From NCBI GenBank assembly GCA_001972305.1, contig BDDD01000179.1, positions 299,397 to 363,396 on the forward strand: a DNA stretch of 64,000 nucleotides. Direction: 5' to 3'. A program made the translations under genes and the position numbers. Under the pieces are notes generated by a model that worked only from the letters and a program-made list of their open reading frames with translations, had not been told where the DNA came from and did not search any database. This document shows, piece by piece, positions 43,791 to 56,430 of this stretch (within the stretch, counting starts at the first letter, position 1; every line of letters begins with the position of its first letter). The DNA is from Cephalotus follicularis (taxonomy: Eukaryota > Streptophyta > Magnoliopsida > Oxalidales > Cephalotaceae).

Positions 43791-46070
43791 ATTGTTTCGA
43801 ATTTATGCAGATTGCTTTTACGGTTCCTTTTACACGGTTCCTTTTTTTTACATCTTCATCGCTCTGTCTTCATCTTCATTGCTCTCTATAACCTCAAATC
43901 TCTCTGTCGTCAACTCCAAATCGATCGCTCCAAGCTCAAAGCTCCAAATCGATCGCTCGTGGAAGTCAAAGCTCCAAATCGACCAACTGTTTCTGTCTGG
44001 ATCCTCTCGATCTCTCCAAGCTGCAAATCGACAAACGGTTGCTTCCAGATCCGATTTCAGGTTCTGTTTTCACTCTCAATATTCACTTTCATTATTTGTT
44101 TTGTTTAGAAAAAACCAATTTCTCTCTTTCAATTTCAATTTTTTTTTAATTTTCCTTGTTATTTCTCTTTCTCTCAAACCGATTCCCCTGTCTCCATTTT
44201 TGCCATCTCTCTCATTCATTCTTTAACCAAAGCATTAATAAAAAAACAAAGATGCAAATCAATAGCTAAGATTTGAAGATCTAGGTGCTGTGGCTTCGGT
44301 TTCGTTGATGGGATTCGAAGGCTTCAGTTTGGGTTTTTGTCATGGATGGGTTTTAATTTTTGAATGTTGTTAGGGGCTCATGGAGGTCACGGGTATAGTT
44401 GCATTCGATGGCGTTGAAAGTTTCGGCAGCGTTGATGGGTAAGTGACCGTTTGACAGTGGGTATTTTGATATGTGTGGTGAGTTTGGTCGGCCGTGATAG
44501 ACAATGGTGTTGGGCTTCGTTGATTTTTATGTTTTTTTTTAATTTCGTTTGAGTTTTGGGTGTGGCTTTGTAGTGGTTGTTGATTTTGTGGTGCTTATGC
44601 GGTAGTGTTGGCGTTTGGTGGCGTGTTTGGAAGGCTGAGGGCTATTGGTTTTGTGGGTTGCACGAGTGTGGTTTGGCTTGGATTTGGTGGCGTGTTTGGT
44701 GAATTTGCAGGAGTTGGGATTGTTGTTCGTAAGAGAAAAACAACAAACAAAAGACGAGGGTCAGTATTATAATCGTATCAAACAAAAGAAACAATAATAA
44801 TGAGTATTGTAATCATGTAAAAATTAAAAGAAGAGAAGTCAGTATTGCAATTGAAGCACAAACAATAAAAATGAATGAAAGATGAATAAGACTGTTGCTA
44901 CTGTAAAAGATACGTTATGTTGAATAGTCACTGTGATTGTTGCCCAGAGCTTTGCACTGTATTAAGAAATCTTTCCATTATCATTTTTACTAAATGTAGC
45001 TCTACATATAAATAATACTTAGAGAGTAAAAAAAATGGTTGTCTCATTATTTTTCATGTGTAATATCACATGTGTTAGTATGATAAAGCTAGTAAATCTA
45101 GCATTGTTGATCAATCAATTCTCTTTTAGACAAAGAAAGGAGAAACTTGTCCCTTCAACTTTATTTTGTCAAAAGGTGCTCTATTCATCTATTTCAGTTT
45201 GTTACATCATTCCTTTTTGACGTTTCAAGTCATGTTCGTTATAGGAATCAACCATAATTAATGTGACAATGGGTTTACCCTGAAAATATAAAAGTTGGTT
45301 CAATTAGATAATGTTAGGCAGTTTTGGTTCTTTGTGAGATAGCAGAATTGAAGAATGTGTGCTTCGTTTGTTAACCCTTTAAACAAGAAACCATGCAATT
45401 AAATTGCCAATGTCTTGTATATCATCCATATAAAGAGTTTCTTGTTCAATAGACATGATTTAAGTATATAATTCTAAGATATATTTCTCAGATTTAGCAA
45501 TTATTTTATAAGCTAACATTAATTTCGCTTACAATATTGATAATATGAATAAGACAAATTGTCAACATGAAAAACAATGCAAACTGCACACTAGGCAGTA
45601 CACTAAGTATCTCTCAACTGAAATGTAGAGGAGTTGGATCCTTAAGGATATACTTCATGAGCAGTTTTCCAAAAACATGTTTTTTCTTGACAGTTGGTAT
45701 AATCTATCTTAATTAGTATGCTTTATCATTTCGTAAATCATGAAACTAGGTACCATAAAGCACTCCTATATATTCACACATGATATGCAACTTTAAGCAT
45801 GTGTAGCTTTAAGGATGGGAAGATTTTGTGAGGAGTTATTGTTTTGGTTTGGTAATGCGGTCCATGCATGCATGTGTTCTAATATTACCATCACAACTTC
45901 AACTCTAAAACAACCCATTTTCTTGGTCGATTGATAAGGGTTTAGTCTCTATTAATCCCTCAAACGACATCAATCTCAAAAGGATGAAATTTGGCATCCT
46001 TTCATGAAGATTATTGTTGAAATAACATAACCATGACCTTTTGTAGCTACGTTTTGGAAGTAACAAGGAA
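43791..46070 (+). other. TE13 interior upstream of TE14
   Basis: A pyrimidine-rich stretch with three CTCCAAATCGA units (43914, 43942, 43972), possibly the transposase gene leader. From about 44230 to 46070 I see nothing recognisable. Confidence 0.45.
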
Positions 46071-46075
46071 ATGAG

Positions 46076-46543
46076 TGTAACACCCCCGAGTCGTGGGAGC
46101 CACTACAGTACATATATAAGACACTTAACATAACATTTCATAATAAAAGAACTCAGCTTTATTGAAATGTGATGGTCTGAAGACATAAACTGATAACATA
46201 ACTGAAACTAATATCTAAACATAGTTTTGAAAACATAAACCAACTGTCATAAACTGAAACTAACATTTTACTCATAAACTGGCCCTACTATGGCCATATA
46301 ATAGCATAAACATGGTGGGGTCAACTCTTAGGATCCATAAGGGAGTCACTCTCTTCACACGTTACCCCGATGCTCCTGATAACCCGCCGCATGGAAAACA
46401 AAACACGGCTGAGCAAACCTCAGTACGAATATAGAATATAAAACACAAAACGATATTTTAAAAGCAATAAGATTTCAAGTTACTTCAAAACGAAAATCTT
46501 AAGCAGTAAAACAGTTTAAACATTCTTTGAAATGGCCCTCGGC
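46076..46543 (-). repeat. TE14 3' LTR portion
   Basis: Matches 51339-51807 of the 5' LTR, including the CTGAG/CTCAG hairpin (46409-46423). Confidence 0.92.
46409..46423 (-). promoter_or_regulatory. CTGAG/CTCAG hairpin, TE14 3' LTR
   Basis: Perfect five-base stem and five-base loop, identical to TE4 and to the 5' copy at 51672-51686. Confidence 0.6.
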
Positions 46544-46558
46544 CCCCTTAAAAAAAAG
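46543..46558 (-). other. TE14 polypurine tract
   Basis: Minus-strand TTTTTTTTAAGGGGG between pol and LTR, preceded by CGGGATGAAATC, the counterpart of GAGGACGAAATT in TE1. Confidence 0.8.
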
Positions 46559-46591
46559 ATTTCATCCCGAAATCATAAACATCCACATACC

Positions 46592-49500
46592 TTAAACAAA
46601 CGAGTGAGGATATCGCTCCCGAATATGCTCCTCCAACTCCCAAGTAGCTTCACGTTTGGGATGGTTCCTCGACAAAACTCTCACAAAAGGGACGGTCTTG
46701 TTACGTGTAACCCTCTCTTGTCGATCCATAATAGTCTCTGCCTCTTCATCATAAGATAGATCCTCCCGAATGCTGTCCAAAGGATAGTGGACCATGTGTA
46801 GAGGATGATAGTGATAATCCCTCAAAAGAGACACATGGAACACATTGTGGACGTGTGCCAACTGTGGAGGCAAAGCTAACCGATAAGCAACCGCTCCAAC
46901 CTTTTCCAGAATTTCAAAGGGTCCTATGTACCGGGGACTCAACTTCCCTTTCAAACCAAACCGTCGGACCCCTTTCCAAGGTGAAACTTTTAAGAACACA
47001 TGTTCACCTACCTTGAACTCCAAGTCCTTCCGGTGTCTATCTGCATAACTTTTCTGTCGAGATTGAGCTGCCTTCAATCTCTCTCTTGCTATTGCCACTT
47101 TCTCCGTAGTATTTGCACTAGCTCGGGTCCCTCGATAACTCTTTTCCCCGACCTCATCCCAATACGTCGGAGCTCGACATTTCCTCCCGTACAAAGCTTC
47201 AAATGGAGCCATATGAATACTAGCATGCCAACTGTTATTGTAGGCAAACTCCACTAAACTTAGATACTCATCCCAGTTCCCAGTCCATTCCAAAGCACAA
47301 GACCTCAACATATCCTCTAAGGTCTGAATGGTCCTCTCAGTCTGCCCATCTGTCTGTGGGTGGAAAGCTGTACTGAAATTGAGCCTTGTACCCCAAGCTT
47401 TCTGAAATCCCTTCCAAAATCGTGAAGTGAAACGGGGATCCCTATCCGAAACAATAGATACAGGAGTCCCATGTAGTCTCACAGTCTTCCTCTGGAAAAC
47501 CTCTGCCAAGCGGTCCACAGAAAAATCCTCTCGGATTGCCAAAAAGTGAGCCAATTTGGTCAACCGATCCACTACAACCCAAATAGCATCGTTCTTCCTG
47601 AAAGTTTTTAGCAACCCTATAATAAAATCCATCGCAATACCTTCCCATTTCCATACTGGAGCTTCTAAGGGCTGTAACAAACCACTAGAATGCTGATGTT
47701 CGATCTTAACCTGCTGACAGATCGAACACTTCCCAACAAACTCCGCTACTTCCCTCTTTATTCCGTTCCACCAGAAATTTCCCATTAAGTCTCTATACAT
47801 TTTTGTAGAGCCCAGATGTATAGAAAATGGAGAACTGTGTGCTTCAGAAAAAACGGCATCCCTGATAGAAGTATCTGCCGGAACACAAAAACGATTACCC
47901 AACCATATCACACCATGCTTATCCACACGAAACTCTGTTTGCTTACCCTTTTCAAAATTTTGAACCGAAGCCCAAAGCTCACCATCATCACTCTCAGCTG
48001 CCATAATTCGAGATATAAGAGTAGGCTACATACTCATGCCAGCCATGTATCCATCCGAACCCCGAAAAAACAGACTCAAATCCAACTGCTCCATATCTGC
48101 TATAAATGTGACTGAGTAACCAAGGCCGCGACACTCCCGGAACTCTTCCTACTAAGAGCATCAGCCACCACGTTTGCTTTACCCGGGTGGTACTGAATAT
48201 TCAGATCGTAATCCTTCAAAAGCTCCAACCATCGCCTCTGCCTCATGTTCAACTCTTTCTGCGTGAAAATGTACTTAAGACTCTTATGATCGGTAAAAAT
48301 GTCACAAGTCTCTCCGTACAAGTAGTGTCTCCAAATCTTCAATGCAAACACAACTACCGCCAACTCTAGATCATGTGTAGGGTAATTCAATTCGTAAGGC
48401 TTCAGCTGTCTCAAAGCATATGCTATCACATGACCATGCTGCATTAAAACACACCCCAAACCCTTTTTAGAAGCATCACTGTAAATCTGGTATCCACCCG
48501 ACCCAGATGGTAAACGAAGAATCGGTGCAGACACAAGTCCGATCTTCAGTTTCTCGAAGCTTGCCTCCCGTTCATCATTCCACACAAACTTTGCTCCCTT
48601 CCTCATAAGCTGAGTCAGTGGCAAGGCTATGGAGGAAAAGCCTTCCATGAACCATCTATAGTAACCAGCCAAACCTAAAAAGCTACTAACCTCCGACACT
48701 GTAGTAGGTGTCGGACATTTAGTAATTGCCTCAACCTTAGCAGGATCAGCCCTAATACCTTCTGCTGTAACCACATGGCCTAAAAACGCCACCTGTTCCA
48801 ACCAGAACTCACATTTTGAAAACTTTGCATATAGCTGATTCTTCCTCAGAATACCAAGCACTATATGAAGTTGATCTTCATGTTCCTCCTTCGACTTCGA
48901 ATACACAAGGATATCATCGATGAACACAATCACAAACCAATCCAAAAACTCATGGAATACTCGATTCATTAGGTCCATGAAAACTGCCAGCGCATTCCTA
49001 AGCCCAAACGGCATCACCAGGAATTCATAATGCCCATACCGCGTGCGGAAAGCAGTCTTAGGCACATCTTCATCTTTTATCCGCAACTGATGATATCCAG
49101 GCCTCAAATGGATCTTAGAAAAATACCGTACACATTGGAGTTGATCAAATAAGTCCTCAATCCTAGGCAAAGGGTACTTATTACGAACGGTGATCCAATT
49201 TAATTCCCTATAGTCAATACACAGCCTCATAGATCCGTCTTTCTTCTTTACAAACAAAACCGAAGCTCCCCACGGTGAAACACTTGGCCGGATAAAACCC
49301 TGATCTAGCAAATCTTGCAACTGCTCCTTCAGCTCTTGCAACTCAAGTGGTGCCATCCTATAAGGTGCTTTAGATATAGGTGCCGCCCCAGGAATAAGCT
49401 CAATGGTAAACTCCACTTCCCGTTGTGGTGGCAAACCCGGTAACTCCTCCGGAAACACATCTGAAAACTTTCTAACCATAGGATAATCTTCAAGGTGAGG

Positions 49501-50100
49501 CTTAACCTTTGAGACATCCTTCACAACAGCTAAGAATCCCTCAGCGCCCTTAGCCACTAACTTCTGAGCTTTCATAACAGATATAATCTTAATATCTTTC
49601 ATAGGCCGGGTACCGTGATAGATAAAATCAGGTCGATCCACATCTCCAAACAAAATCCTCTGAGCGTGACAATCAATCCTAGCTCAATGACGATCCAGCC
49701 AATCCCTTCCCAAAATCATATCAAAATCATACATATCAATAGGAAGAAGATCCACATCACGAATCCGATCATCGAATACAATAGGGCAAGCATAAAAACA
49801 CTCAGATATCGCAACAGATGTCCCCATAGGGGTAGAAAGAACCAAAGTTGGATCAAACAACTGCAAAGGCATCCCTAGATGCCGAAAAAAAGATCTCGCT
49901 ACTACCGAGTGAGTTAATCCAGTATCATATAACACATAAGCTCTATGGTTTCCAACAGAAATAAAACCCGAAACCGTACCTGGAGCATTGGCTGCCTGAT
50001 GTGTCATTTTTGCAAAGACTCTACCTCCCACATTTCGCTGCCCAGCATTAGCGCCATTACCCTTCCTTTCCTTAGCACGAGGATCCGGACAATCCTTCAC
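46592..50100 (-). pseudogene. TE14 pol remnant
   Basis: Minus-strand pol with full domain order. Protease is at about 49690-50000 (DTGLTHSVVARSFF, ILGRDWLDRH). Reverse transcriptase is at about 48750-49420 ([25 protein letters not shown], catalytic [11 protein letters not shown]). RNase H is at about 48120-48600 ([40 protein letters not shown]). Integrase is at about 46900-47950 ([57 protein letters not shown]). A chromodomain tail is at about 46595-46770 (TIMDRQERVTRNKT, EATWELEEHIRERYPH). Tekay-like. A few breaks. Confidence 0.95.
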
Positions 50101-51168
50101 AAAGTGTCCTGTCTGTCCACATACAAACCATGCCCCACTGGCCTTCTAACAGACTCCAACTGGATGATACCTACCACGAGCATCACATCAAGCAATTTGA
50201 ACATTGGGGTTACCCCCACCCCCAGCTTCCTGTGCATTCCTCTGATCATTTCCTTGCTGACGTTGTTGACCACCATCTTTATTCTGCTTATGATCTTTCT
50301 TATGTTGCTTACCACTTCTGCCCCTATTCCATGAACTGCCTTGACCCTTGTTCTGCTGTCCAGAATCTTGCTCATTTCTGTTCCGTTCCCTGTCTCCCTC
50401 CTGGCGTGCTGCCTGGAAGTCCAATCTTACCAATTCAATGTTTTTCGCAGCATTTGCAACTTCAGCTACATCAGCAAATTTGGAGTTTATCAACTTTCCC
50501 CTAAACTGGTAATGCAACTTCCACTTGAACCTTTCAGCTTGCTCCGATGTTGACCCCGCCGCGGATCCAGCAAACCCAGCGAATCTAGTGAAACGGGCCA
50601 GGAACTCCGAAACTGTTTCTCCATCCTTCTGCCTAGTGTTAATGAACTCCCTAGCATAGGCCTCCTTATCAGCAGTAGGGAAATACTGCTGATAGAAGAC
50701 TTCTCGGAACTCAGACCATAACAGAGCATCAGCAAATTCTCCACCCTTAGCCAAATTCAATGTATTCCACCATTTCTGAGCGTCTCCTTCGAGTTTGTAT
50801 GCAGCCAACCTTACTTTCTGTTGATCATCACATCCCAACACACTAAAAATCTTCTCCTTGTGCGCTATCCAGTGTTCAGCTTCCACAGGTGTCAGAGCTG
50901 AACTGAAAGACTGCGGCCTCTGTTTCTAAAACCGCTCAAGCCAAACATAGGCAGGTGTGCCAAGCCTATCCCCAGCTTCCATACCCACCTGAACATCTTC
51001 CGGAGCATTCTCCTCAGCAACTCGTTCCCAATTCTGTTGTTGCATCACACGATTTACTTCCTGAGCAACTGCCTGACGTACAAACTCTTCCACAGAAGGC
51101 TCATTTTTGAATTCATCCCGAGCCCCAGCTGGTGCAGTTCTCTGAGGAGTGTTTCTTGTACGTATCAT
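50100..51168 (-). pseudogene. TE14 gag remnant
   Basis: Begins MIRTRNTPQRTAPAG near 51168. The retrotrans_gag core lies at about 50500-50890 (EHWIAHKEKIFSVLGCDDQQ, AQKWWNTL, FREVFYQQYFPTADKEAYAR). A basic Gln/Arg/Lys-rich tail lies at about 50200-50400. It differs from the gags of TE3, TE6 and TE16, which have SMTVAEY-like cores. Broken. Confidence 0.9.
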
Positions 51169-51322
51169 CTACGAAAGGAAACTGAAACACGAGACATCAA
51201 ACCGAGACACAAGAATTAGAACAGAAAACATATTAGACAGGCCATAACATAACAGTCCTAACCCAAGTCTACCCAATCTCACAGGTCAAGCCTAGTTAGG
51301 TCTTTTAAGGAACAAAACTTAT

Positions 51323-51333
51323 CTCTGATACCA
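51323..51333 (-). other. TE14 primer binding site
   Basis: TGGTATCAGAG on the minus strand, five bases from the LTR, matching initiator-methionine tRNA. Confidence 0.9.
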
Positions 51334-51671
51334 TAAACTGTAACACCCCCGAGTCGTGGGAGCCACTATAGTACATATATCAGACACTTAACATAACATT
51401 TCATAATAAAGGAACTCAGCTTTATTGAAACGTGATGGTCTAAAGACATAAACTGTTAACATAACTGAAACTAATAGCTAAACATAGTTCAGAAAACATA
51501 AACCAACTGTCATAAACTGAAACTAACATTTTATTCATAAACTGGCCCTACTATGGCCATATAATAGCATAAACATGGTGGGGTCAACTCCTAGGATCCA
51601 TAAGGGAGTCACTCTCTTCACACGTTACCCCAATGCTCCTGATAACCTTCCGCATGGAAAACAAAACACGT

Positions 51672-51686
51672 CTGAGCAAACCTCAG
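51672..51686 (-). promoter_or_regulatory. CTGAG/CTCAG hairpin, TE14 5' LTR
   Basis: Perfect stem, 335 bp from the LTR 3' end. Confidence 0.6.
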
Positions 51687-52738
51687 TACGAATATAGAAT
51701 GTAAAACAGTAAACGATATTTTAAAAGCAATAAGATTTCAACTTACTTCAAAAACGAAAATCTTAAGCAGTCCAACAGTTTAAACATTCTTTGAAATGGC
51801 CCTCGGCAAAACGTATAAGTTATAACCATAACTTGGAAAACATAAAACATACCTTTCAAAACCACATGTTCCATAACTGAGTACCATATCATATCATATC
51901 ACATATCAGAAACACATAGTAGCAAGGGATTCACAACATCCACATTGCCAAAAGAATTGAAGTGTACGGCACTACACAAACAATTTCCATAACAAATCAT
52001 ATCACATAACATACAACTAGGATTGATCCATACGCCCCTATCACAAATCCTATCCAAGGATATCACAGAGAGACACCGTAAACAAATTACACCGTTACGG
52101 AAAGTGTCATGTCCCCATGCCAGGCCTACGACATGCCTATGGTACGCCCCATAGGTGGGTACAAACTCAGTATGTCACAATTTCGAAAATAATGTTTTTA
52201 TCACAATCAATTTTTAAAACACATAAAGGTTTTCCGAAACATATTCATAAATCGTTATCCAAAACGATAACATTTCATTTAACACATACGTTCATAATCA
52301 GAAAATCACCTTATTTGCACAATAACAGATGATTTCATAACATTTCGTAAACAAATCGGGACCTAAACATAAAGACAGAAATATTCATTTTCATAAGATA
52401 TTAAAAAGACTTCATTTCTTAAAACATACCAAAATACGGATCATTGCGGGGTTCATAAAGTAAAAGGAATCATATCCAAAAAACTGATATTATTTCGAAT
52501 AAATCAGATATCCAAGAAGAGAAAATCCGTAACTTATGAGATCAAAGAAAAGCTTAAGAATAACCGATAATCAAAAAGTCCCACATAGCACAAAAATCTA
52601 TACAATATAAAACATTCATATAAGGGTCTAAAATCACAGTGGACATAAAACAGATTCAATATAGTACTTAAAAAAGACCCGGATTCATCGAAAGAATAAA
52701 CAGATTTAAGAACACGAAAACAGAAAGTTACTGGACAA

Positions 52739-52906
52739 TCCAGTCGACTGTTGCAAGACTCCAGTCGGCTGTTCAAGGGGTGGAAGTCGACTACACAACA
52801 GGGCCAGTCGACTACATAAATTGAACCGCAGGCAGTCGAATGTGACAGGGGTCCAGTAGACTACTCATCACAAAAAAACCGACTGTTCATATGGGAAGCC
52901 AGCTAT
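52739..52906 (-). promoter_or_regulatory. Phased CAGTCGACT array in TE14 5' LTR
   Basis: Cores at 52744, 52765, 52787, 52808, 52836, 52857 and near 52879. Steps are 21, 22, 21, 28, 21 and 22. The single 28-base step and a 22-base step mirror those of TE4 read in reverse, so spacing survived while several cores changed. Confidence 0.75.
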
Positions 52907-54006
52907 TCTGGGTGACAGAAAAGCAATTGAAGACAGTTTTGTGCAATCTTGTAGCCAAAACTCGAATTACTCAACACCAGAAGACTACCATCAACCAAAA
53001 AAACTTTGTATGGCATGTAAAACGATGATATAACACTGAATTTGAAAGAGGTACAAAGACAGTAATTTATCTCAAAGTGAAAGAGAATTTATACCATGCA
53101 TATATCTTCCTAATCAATTTTCTGCATAATTGCCATAGTCAAATTATAGAACCAAATTACACAACACATATGAGATGACAATAGGCTTGCTAACCAACTC
53201 AGAAAGTGATTGACAGAATATGAAAGGCAGGAACCAAAACTGAATTAAACTTTAGCCGCCTATTATATAAGAATTCGATAGACAGCAACACATAGACAAT
53301 CACCATGACATAACAACATAAGGAAACCAACCTGATAATGGCAAAACCAGTTGGAGAGACACTAATTCAGAGGACACAGTAGCTGCTCAAAACGAAACGA
53401 GAGGAAAGAAAATAATGAACTTAAAGCCTGCCCACTATATAAGACAATGTAAAAACGATTCCTACAATTAATCCATGGAGAGACAAACCTGATTGATGAA
53501 GCAAGAGCACCAATAACACAATGAGCTTCAATGGCAGGTTCGGCAGCAACCACAAGGAAAAGAGATGGCGGAAAAATACAATGGCATAACATACATAAAT
53601 AGTAAGAAGAGTAGAACAGGTAAGATAAGGGATAAGGAAAACAAAATCAGTTGAATAAGGGAAGGAGCCAGATTTTTCGGGAGAAAGAAAGGAAAGAGAT
53701 AGAGTTGTGCGGGAGGGGGAGATTGGAAAGAGAGGGATACGGGTGAGAGAGAGTTTGAGAGGGAGAAGGAAAGTAATTAATAAGGAAAATAAGATAAAAT
53801 AAAAGATTTTGTTTTAAAAGCATAATTAATAAAATCAATTTGTAAATATATAATAACCCAAATCTTACCAAATCACATACACATATTACATAATCAAAAT
53901 TAAGGCTGGTATCAGTCAGCCCAAAACATAAACCCAACATAAAGTTGGCCAAGAAATAGATGAAAAGTTCGAAAATACGTACGGACAAGCAGGGTATTAC
54001 AATGAG

Positions 54007-54975
54007 AGAGAACAAATTCAAGTATTATAAAACCTTATTCAATTAATAAGTATTTCTTTCTACAACGACACCAAAAACAAGGTAAAATATTGCACATATA
54101 AACAATAATTAATGAAAGAATATAAAGCACTCTCTTCAACGCATGAGGAGGGATCTCAAAAGGATCAACCCAATAAGACAACATCTAACACCTGCTAATT
54201 AATAAGATTCTTCACAAAAACCTTGGCATAGAAAAGAAGAACAAAACAACCCCCCAAAAAATTGGTAAATTACGTAATTCTATTTTGTAGATATTTGGTA
54301 TGATGTTTCTATCACTTGTCATTTTATATTAACAATTACATATATTTTACATAGACATGGCTCATGGAAAATGATCTGATCGTTCTACCTCTATGAGTGG
54401 ATGTGGCAGAGGTATGTCTTCATAAGCTGATGATAGGGAGCATGGCTTCACAGGCACCATCAGTGGTACGTATGTTGTTGAATTCTTTTATTTAATACAA
54501 AATTAATGACTCGTCTTTATAAGTTTACAGATAGGAATTATGTTGCGTACACTATAGATTAAAAATTAGCATAAATGAGAAAATTAAGAGTCTAATTTTT
54601 TTTTTAAAAAAATACCAATATATATGAGCAAAAGACCAATAGAAGAAGGATGACATACCTTCCCTAGGGACATCCAGTGGAAAACCATGATGGGGTTTAT
54701 GAAAATAAACAAAATTGTAGAATTAGCGTTTTCAGTGATGAGAGTTTCGCATTCTTTGTTTGAAAAAGTAGCTACGGTTCTTCTATTGCTTATGGAATTT
54801 CAAAATAAAAAAAAAAGAAAAGGAGAAAGGAATCAAAAGGAAAACACAAATATTCATTTTCCATTTGGTATAATAGATGTAATAATATACAGTTAATGTC
54901 ACGGATGTAAGTTTCCTACTTGTGTCTGAATCTACTCTATTTTTTGTCACATGTCCAGTGACACGCATAGGGAAT
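54007..54975 (+). other. TE13 interior between TE14 and transposase
   Basis: AT-rich, no clear exon. It contains poly-T and poly-A runs near 54595-54610 and 54803-54815. A host promoter or intron of the transposase gene could lie here but is not identifiable. Confidence 0.45.
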
Positions 54976-55865
54976 ATGTCAGGCGATCGGAGGTGCATGC
55001 GGAGACGGATTTTGAATCAGAGACTGAATCCTGAATTTTTAGAGGGTGTAAACGAGTTCATACAGTTTGCCTTTGCAAATGAGCAGTTTGTTTACGAGGG
55101 CAAAATAAAATTCCCTTGCAACAAATGCAAGCTATTGAAGTTTGGGACTAAGGAAGAAGTTAAGTACCATCTGTTCAGTAAAGGGTTTACCCTTGAATAT
55201 ACAAGGTGGGACCAACATGGAGAAATGTCTCAAAATCATAGAGTAAATAGAAATGTCATGTATGAAAGGGCTGGTTCGAGTAATCCTTGGATGGATTTTG
55301 TTACTGATGCAGGAGGTTTTCAGTATGATCTTAGTCAAGAGGATACAAGGCTTGAAGATCCTAATCCTGCTACACAGAAATTTTATAGTCTTTAGCAGGA
55401 AGCATATGAGCCATTAATTGGTGGTAGTGAAAAAATGACTAAGTTATCCACGATGATGCGAGTATTGAATTTAAAGTTCAGATTTATGATTCTAGAGGCA
55501 GGAACAACAGAGATTTTACGAATAGTGAATAGTGTCTTACCAGAGGGTACGATGTCTCCAAAAAATTATTACCATTTGAAGCAACATATGAAGGCCTTGG
55601 GATTAGGTTATGAAAAAATTGATGCATGTTTGAATGATTGTATGTTATATTACGGGGAGCATAGGTTGTTGCATGAATGTCCAACATGTAATCATCCAAG
55701 GTATAAATCATCTCGTAAAAACCTTGTACCCTACAAGGTGTTGCGTTACTTTCCTCTTACACCGAGATTACAGAGACAGTTTTACTCAAACAAAACTGCT
55801 GAATATATGCGTTGGCATGCAAGTAGAGTCCATAATGAGATGGAGGAGGAACCTGTGATGGTGCA
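54976..55865 (+). pseudogene. TE13 CACTA TNP2-type transposase, N-terminal part
   Basis: Start chosen at ATG 54976 (MSGDRRCMRRRI), the usual start of the transposase-associated domain. That domain runs to about residue 75: RLNPEFLEGVNEFIQFA, FPCNKCKLLKFG with a CxxC pair, EEVKYHLFSKGF. One in-frame TAG at 55393-55395 separates it from the TNP2 domain (Transposase_21): TKLSTMMRVLNLKF, LPEGTMSPKNYY, LGLGYEKIDACLNDCMLYYG, ECPTCNHPRYK, VLRYFPLTPRLQR. TNP2 cuts CACTA ends in the nucleus. The gene is then interrupted by TE15, so the catalytic part is not in the window. Confidence in the family is high. Confidence 0.9.
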
Positions 55866-56127
55866 TGTCAGGACCCATTCCTGCTAACTCTATGGGACAC
55901 GTGCTCTGCCGGGGATGGCGCTACTCTTGCCAACAACCCTCTCAAACTAAAATTGCCCGAGGAGCTGTCTCAAAACTCCCCCAGGACCCATCGGGCAAAA
56001 ACCCCGAGGAGAAAGACTGGGCTGGGCGTCCAGCTAACGGGGCAACCGGGCAGGGGATCCGACTCCTCTCCTGCTCGTGACCCCAGCACTACAAAATAAA
56101 ACCTCCAAACGCGCCGCATCACTTATG

Positions 56128-56430
56128 CCCGAGGAGAACACCCATGTTCTTCTCTCATGGTCACTTAACTCATCGAGCAACAGCCTGGGGAGAGCACACA
56201 CGTGCAACTCACCTGCTCACTTAAACAAACTGTGGACAACCATGCCCAGGGAGAGATGCACGCACGCCCCACGTGCTCACTTAAGCTCCCCTGGGGACAC
56301 GCCTTATCCCCCACTACCCATGCTCAAGCATACTAACACCAAAACGCTGCGCACAACTAACGTCTGGGGAGAAACCAACATAAGCGCCTGGGGAGAAACC
56401 CACACACACCACACGTGATCACTTAAACAC
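56128..56430. repeat. Degenerate 45-60-bp repeats in TE15
   Basis: Units start with CCTGGGGAGA or CCCGAGGAGA (near 56128, 56187, 56247, 56365, 56389) and several end near CACGTGCTCACTTAA. Confidence 0.65.

Larger units (their letters stand above)
46076..54001 (-). mobile_element. TE14: gypsy chromovirus inside TE13
   Basis: Flanked by ATGAG at 46071-46075 and 54002-54006. 5' LTR 51339-54001, primer site 51323-51333, gag, pol and polypurine tract. The 3' LTR copy is present only in part (46076-46543). The shared LTR part differs at about 4-5 percent by eye. The coding region is among the least decayed in the window, with a few breaks. Same LTR family as TE4. Confidence 0.95.
51339..54001 (-). 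repeat. TE14 5' LTR (2.66 kb)
   Basis: Plus-strand start TGTAACACCCCC, end GGGTATTACA. Homologous to TE4 along its length. It contains the hairpin 51672-51686, a CCGTAA/TTACGG repeat near 52078-52102 and the motif array 52739-52906. Confidence 0.95.
43550..55865 (+). mobile_element. TE13: CACTA transposon, 5' end and start of transposase
   Basis: Starts CACTACTAGAAACAGG at 43550, inside TE12 gag, preceded by AGA as a candidate three-base duplication. Subterminal GACCGC/GCGGTC hairpins occupy 43585-43780. Beyond the inserted TE14, the transposase coding start lies at 54976 and is interrupted by TE15 at 55866. The right end is outside the window. Confidence 0.85.

Noticed and set aside
43786-44226. 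A 146-codon frame in TE13
   Set aside because: Ser, Leu and Phe rich translation of a pyrimidine-rich leader; a second frame is open over the same bases.
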